DNA from: Gloeophyllum trabeum ATCC 11539
Taxonomy: Eukaryota; Basidiomycota; Agaricomycetes; Gloeophyllales; Gloeophyllaceae
DNA: 64,000 bases
Assembly: GCF_000344685.1 (NCBI RefSeq)
Contig: NW_006920417.1
Span: forward strand, 783,652 to 847,651
Direction: 5' to 3'
A program made the translations under genes and the position numbers. Below, in pieces: positions 60,026 to 64,000 of this stretch. The number at the start of each line of letters is the position of its first letter. Positions within the stretch are counted from its first letter, which is position 1. Below the pieces are notes generated by a model. That model was not told where the DNA came from and made no database searches. It saw only the letters and a list, made by a program, of their open reading frames with translations.

Positions 60026-63000
60026 TCACGACGCTTCCAGCACTCGGTAAATCTGCGAGATTGTAGTTAGACGACTATGCCTCAGATATTGGCAGCGAGC
60101 ACTGCTCACCTTGATAGTTCCGCTCTTCAGATCCTCAAGACGGTAACTGACTGATTCCACGGTCTATGAAAGTAACATGTTATGAATAACTCTACACGAA
60201 CATCGAAGAATGCTGACCTGCTGTCCAACATGCTGGTTTGCTTGGAAGACCCGCACTTTGTGCTTCTTCGCTTCGAACTCAGTCACAACGCCCACCAAAA
60301 GCTCCTCAGCGCCAATGTTCTGGTGATACGTCTGCAGGCCCTTGTGGCCCTTGAGCTTCGCATCGTGTGCTGTCAGAATGTCGCCTGGCATTATATCGCT
60401 GATACGTTTCTGCACGGTCGCACCCGTCTGGGAATACACCAGGTAACCATACGAGGGAGGCGAGGGTGCAGAAGCATTTGGTACCTCGCTCAAGACCGCC
60501 TGCACAAAGCCAGCGTACGTGCCGTCACCGACGAGAGATTTCTTGGATTTTTCGTACAATGTCGTGGCCACTTCACACACTTGGATACCAACTTTACCCC
60601 ACATGCTCATTAGCTCTTCGGAAGACAGCTGAATATCCTCAGGAGCCTTCGTCTGGGGTACCTGGCTCAGCGGTCGAGGTACTTCTGCTTTAGCGGGCGG
60701 AGGTGGAGGCGGAGATGTTGGATATGTAGTCGAATCCTCAGAGAGGCCCGAGGCTGACAGATCACTTGTACCACCGAAGTCTAGACTTCCACTGGGGATC
60801 GCAGGGAGCTCCCACTGTGAACTGGTCATTTGATCAGAAGATTCGGGTTCAGGAGGAGGGGGCGGAGGACCAGCAGGGGCTCCCGGCGCTGCTCGCGACG
60901 GAGGCGGGCGATTCGGCCGTTGGGGGGGTACCGGTACCGGGGTATCAGATTCCCCTTCTTCTTCAGCATCAACCACCACATATTCTGCCTGCTGAGGTGT
61001 TGGAAGGGATGGTCTGCTGAGAATGACAGGTTGCGGGACAGGAGGAGCAGTCACGCTAGGCTCTCTAGATGAGTGGGAGGAATCCGCCGTAGATCTGCGT
61101 TTTGACGCAGTAATTGGTATCGTAGGCACAGGTGGACGAACACCCGTAGTCGGGGGTGTGGGCGCATGATGAGGAGCAGAAGCAGGCCTGTTTACGCGAG
61201 AGGGAATGGGTGGAGGCGTTTCTTCAGCATCCTCGTGAGTAACCTCCTCAAGCTCACTTTCCTCGGCTTCCACTTGCACGCCGTCATCCGTTTCTGATTC
61301 AGCCTCTGATTCCTTCGGCTCCGGCTCCGGCGGCGGCGGAGGTCGTGCTGGGGGTGCTGCCCGGCGTGGTGGAGGAGGAGATTTGCTGTCCTCTCGTGTC
61401 GGACGGCTAACAGGAGGAGGCACTGCACCTGGCATCATTCCAAATCGCATTCCACCCATGTTCGCCAGCCGAGCAGTGATCCTCTGCCTTCTTGCTTGCT
61501 CATCTTCCTCTTCCTCGTCAGCCTTCATTTCATCTGCAGGCTCATCGGTCGGTCCGACTGGCGAAGCCCCCTCATCATCATCAGCATCACGAGTCGGTGC
61601 CCGTGGAGGCGGCGGCCGGGAAGGCGGAGGGGCTCCAAATTTAATCCCACCTAATCTGGCCATACGCTCCGCGATGGTACGCCTACGTGCTTGCTCTGCA
61701 TCCTCTTCAGCCTCCTCAGCAGGTTGCTCTGGGGGCGGCTCAGAAGGAGGGTTTGCAATAGGTGCACTGGCTTGGGCCGCTGTCATGCTGATTGAGGGTA
61801 ACCCAGGCGACCGTTGCGGGCTATGGAAGTGAGGGTCAATGGGATCTACGGGCAGATTTTGGCGTCAGCAGTGGCCAGCAAAACCAGGAAGCACTTACCG
61901 CCATCCGATTCGTCCATTACTTCTCCCTCATCGCCTACGTCAATTTCCAGAGGAGGAGGCGCACGTCTCTCTCCCGACTTCACAACGATAGAAACCGGTC
62001 GGGTGGAGACCGGTATAGGCGGAGGAGCAGCCAGTGGTTCTGCCTCTTCATCCTCTGATTGATCCTCACCATCATGGGAGGCAATCGGCTCCTCCCTGTG
62101 AACTCCATGTGGAGCCGGAACGTGTCGTACGTCGGAGTCAGGAATGTCGTCTTCCTCGTCAGTCATTTCTGTATCGTGACTGACGGGCAATTCGTGGTCG
62201 TCATCACGAATCACAGCAGGAACCTCAGAATCAGCTACTTCTTCTTCTTCCCTCTCCTCCGGAGGCGGTGGGACAGATCGACGAGGGGGCGGGGACAACA
62301 CTCGCTCTACAGGGACCTCTACCGGTACCGCAGGGGGGCCTCTGGGAGGAGGCGGTATCGACCTCCTTATAGACTCCTGCCGGGGGGTGTTGGTCTCGAC
62401 TGGCGTCTCAACGGTAAAGTCTTCCTGAGCGATAACCGGCCGAGTCGACAGATTAGGTGTGGGAGGAGGGCGAGTAGTCGACGGCGGGGGAATGGGTATT
62501 GGAACCGTGGCGGACATCGGCTCTGCATCGTCAGGAGAGTCGATAAGCTCATCTTGAGTCTCAGACGCGGTCAACCGCTGATCATCATGTCTGACAACTC
62601 CAGCAGGGGGACTCTGGGGCTGAACGGCCTCTGCATAAGCATCCGCTGTGCCATGCCCGTGAGAGACGGGCTCAGGTTCATTGGTATCCAGGTCTTCTTG
62701 GTCCTCCTCCTCGACAGCAGGTTGAGACGAAACTGATATTTCACGACGAATACGGTCTGAATGAAAGAACGAAGAACTTCAATCAATAAAGGTCCTTATG
62801 CAACGGTAAGTATGTAGCTCTGGGGAAATATCATTTACCATCCTCAGACTGCCTCCTCGCCAACCCTCCTACGGACTTCACTGATCCCACACTTGACCTC
62901 CTCTGTGATGCGTCCGGCCTGGGAGACGTCGGCACTGGCGGAGGACCCTCACCACTCACCGACCCTATACTGGCTTGCCTCTGAGGTACCTGAGGTCTAG

Positions 63001-64000
63001 GGGATGAAGGCACAGGCGGCGGGCCCATGCCAACATCTATACTGCTCTTCCTTGAGCTTGCACTGGCTCTTCTTCCAAAACCGGAGGATTCCACGCTCGG
63101 ACGCCGCTCTTGGGGCGGAGACGAAGGCAACGCGTCCGAGAAACTGCTCTGCCTTCGTTCCACCCCGGGCGTGGGCTGGGGAGAGACAGGGAGGGGCTGA
63201 GATGCCGCAAATCCAATACTCTCCTTCCGCGTCGGTTCGGGTCGTTCGGACAGCGAAGGCGGAGACATTGTCCGGGGAGGTGGCGCAGCCAGGGGGTTAA
63301 TACCGCCCATCTTTGCGATGCGCTCTGCTACACGTTTACGACGCGCTTCTTCGTCTTCCTCCTCCTCCTCCTCTCGTGCGGGAGATGCCTCGTCTTGCGA
63401 GTGAGAGCGTTCGACACCTTCGGGCTCTGGTGCAGCCTCATCCAAAGGTCCAGACTGCTCCTTTGCCGCCTGCTCTTCTTCCACTGCTTCTTGCGCCTCC
63501 TTGGGCAAATCCTCTGTCACAGCGTCCGAGTGCGAAGCACCCAGAGCTGATAAATCTTCTCCCTGCGCAGATTCAGCTGGAGCAACATCCGCGTGCTGCT
63601 CTGGCTCGGACACTGGCACTGGACCGGGTGTTTCAGCGAGTATCTCCTCAACGGCCTTCTTCAGGTCACCCGGCTCTTCCGCCTTCGACTCTACCTCGGG
63701 AGCAGGGGTCTCCAATGCTGGAGTCTCAGAAGGGCTCTCTTTGATAGGCTCGTCCAGGACCTGCTGAGGTGCAGGCGACGGCGATTTGGCTGCTTTCCTG
63801 CGAGGCGGGGCGGCGCGCTTAGGGGCGGCAGGTACCGGCATAGACGATGGAGATCGCACGGACGACACGGAAGTTGCTGATGCCGAATCGGGTGAGAGCA
63901 TCGCAGATGAAGCAGAGTCCCCTCGCTTGAAGTAGCCTGTTGAATAGAAAAATAGTCAATTGTATTGTTTTTGAGACGGGAGAGGGGACTAGCCGTACCG
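60026..64000 (-). CDS. Bbc1/Mti1-like actin patch protein, C-terminal part (runs off the right edge)
   Basis: Adaptor of cortical actin patches that binds type I myosin tails and restrains Arp2/3 activation in yeasts. Only the part after the expected N-terminal SH3 domain is in the window; an intron acceptor near 63937 shows that the gene continues upstream. Long stretches are proline, acidic and serine rich. Three copies of a helix motif are seen: RRKRVAERIAKMGGINPL, RRRTIAERMARLGGIKFG and RRQRITARLANMGGMRFG. The conserved C-terminal domain is clear: SPPSYGYLVYSQTGATVQKR, ISDIMPGDILTAHDAKLKGH, VVTEFEAKKHKVRVFQANQH, then TVESVSYRLEDLKSGTIK|IYRVLEAS and a stop at 60026. Introns lie near 60077-60163, 61790-61900 and 62730-62840. 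Confidence 0.85.
60905..61690 (-). repeat. Pair of MARxGG-type helix motifs in Bbc1
   Basis: Two near-identical segments (about 61610-61690 and 61440-61500) encode basic helices ending in LGGIKFG and MGGMRFG, each followed by a proline-rich run. The third copy lies at about 63290-63350. They are preceded by acidic runs (EEDAEQ, EEEEDEQ). Proline-rich segments continue to about 60905. Confidence 0.7.

Overview
The window looks like nuclear DNA of a filamentous basidiomycete, most likely an agaricomycete. Genes are split by many short introns of about 42-65 bases with GT...AG borders. They are packed on both strands without operons, and the proteins include fungal hallmarks: a fungal phytochrome, DUF6534 membrane proteins, Bbc1/Mti1, a long-loop MFS carrier and a secreted protein of a type I associate with agaricomycetes. 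No database was searched. All names come from motifs read in conceptual translations, and exon borders were placed by eye.

Region 1-15 kb: a partial unknown gene; a Ypk1/Gad8-type AGC kinase (-); an ABHD12-like hydrolase (+); about 2 kb of poorly coding sequence; a complete hybrid histidine kinase phytochrome (+); and a short-chain dehydrogenase (-) convergent with it. Region 15-23 kb: a possible 79-residue protein, a long imperfect inverted repeat, then a tandem duplication of a two-gene unit (a DUF6534 membrane protein facing a DUF202 membrane protein). The left copy is decaying and the right copy looks intact.

Region 23-41 kb: a seven-helix receptor-like protein, a DHX33/Dhr2-type DEAH helicase, a large serine-rich disordered protein, an AT-hook protein with three near-identical modules, a tiny six-exon CYSTM protein with an 11-base exon, and an RRM plus YTH protein that probably reads m6A in RNA. 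Region 41-50 kb: a stretch of unresolved reading frames, then a BTB/POZ protein and eIF3i sharing a 162-base divergent promoter, and a secreted protein. Region 50-64 kb: a glycine-rich hydrophilin with a CsbD-like tail, an SVOP-like MFS transporter with a large cytosolic loop, a second hydrophilin with a related tail, TAF6, a small nuclear-looking protein, and the 3' part of Bbc1, which runs off the right edge.

Most genes are housekeeping or signalling (TORC2 kinase, light sensing, ribosome biogenesis, translation initiation, TFIID, actin patch). The less ordinary signals are the decaying duplication, the microexon gene, the YTH domain split by a roughly 200-residue insert, the AT-hook triplication and the hydrophilin pair flanking the transporter. 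I found no CRISPR array, rRNA, convincing tRNA or intact transposon.
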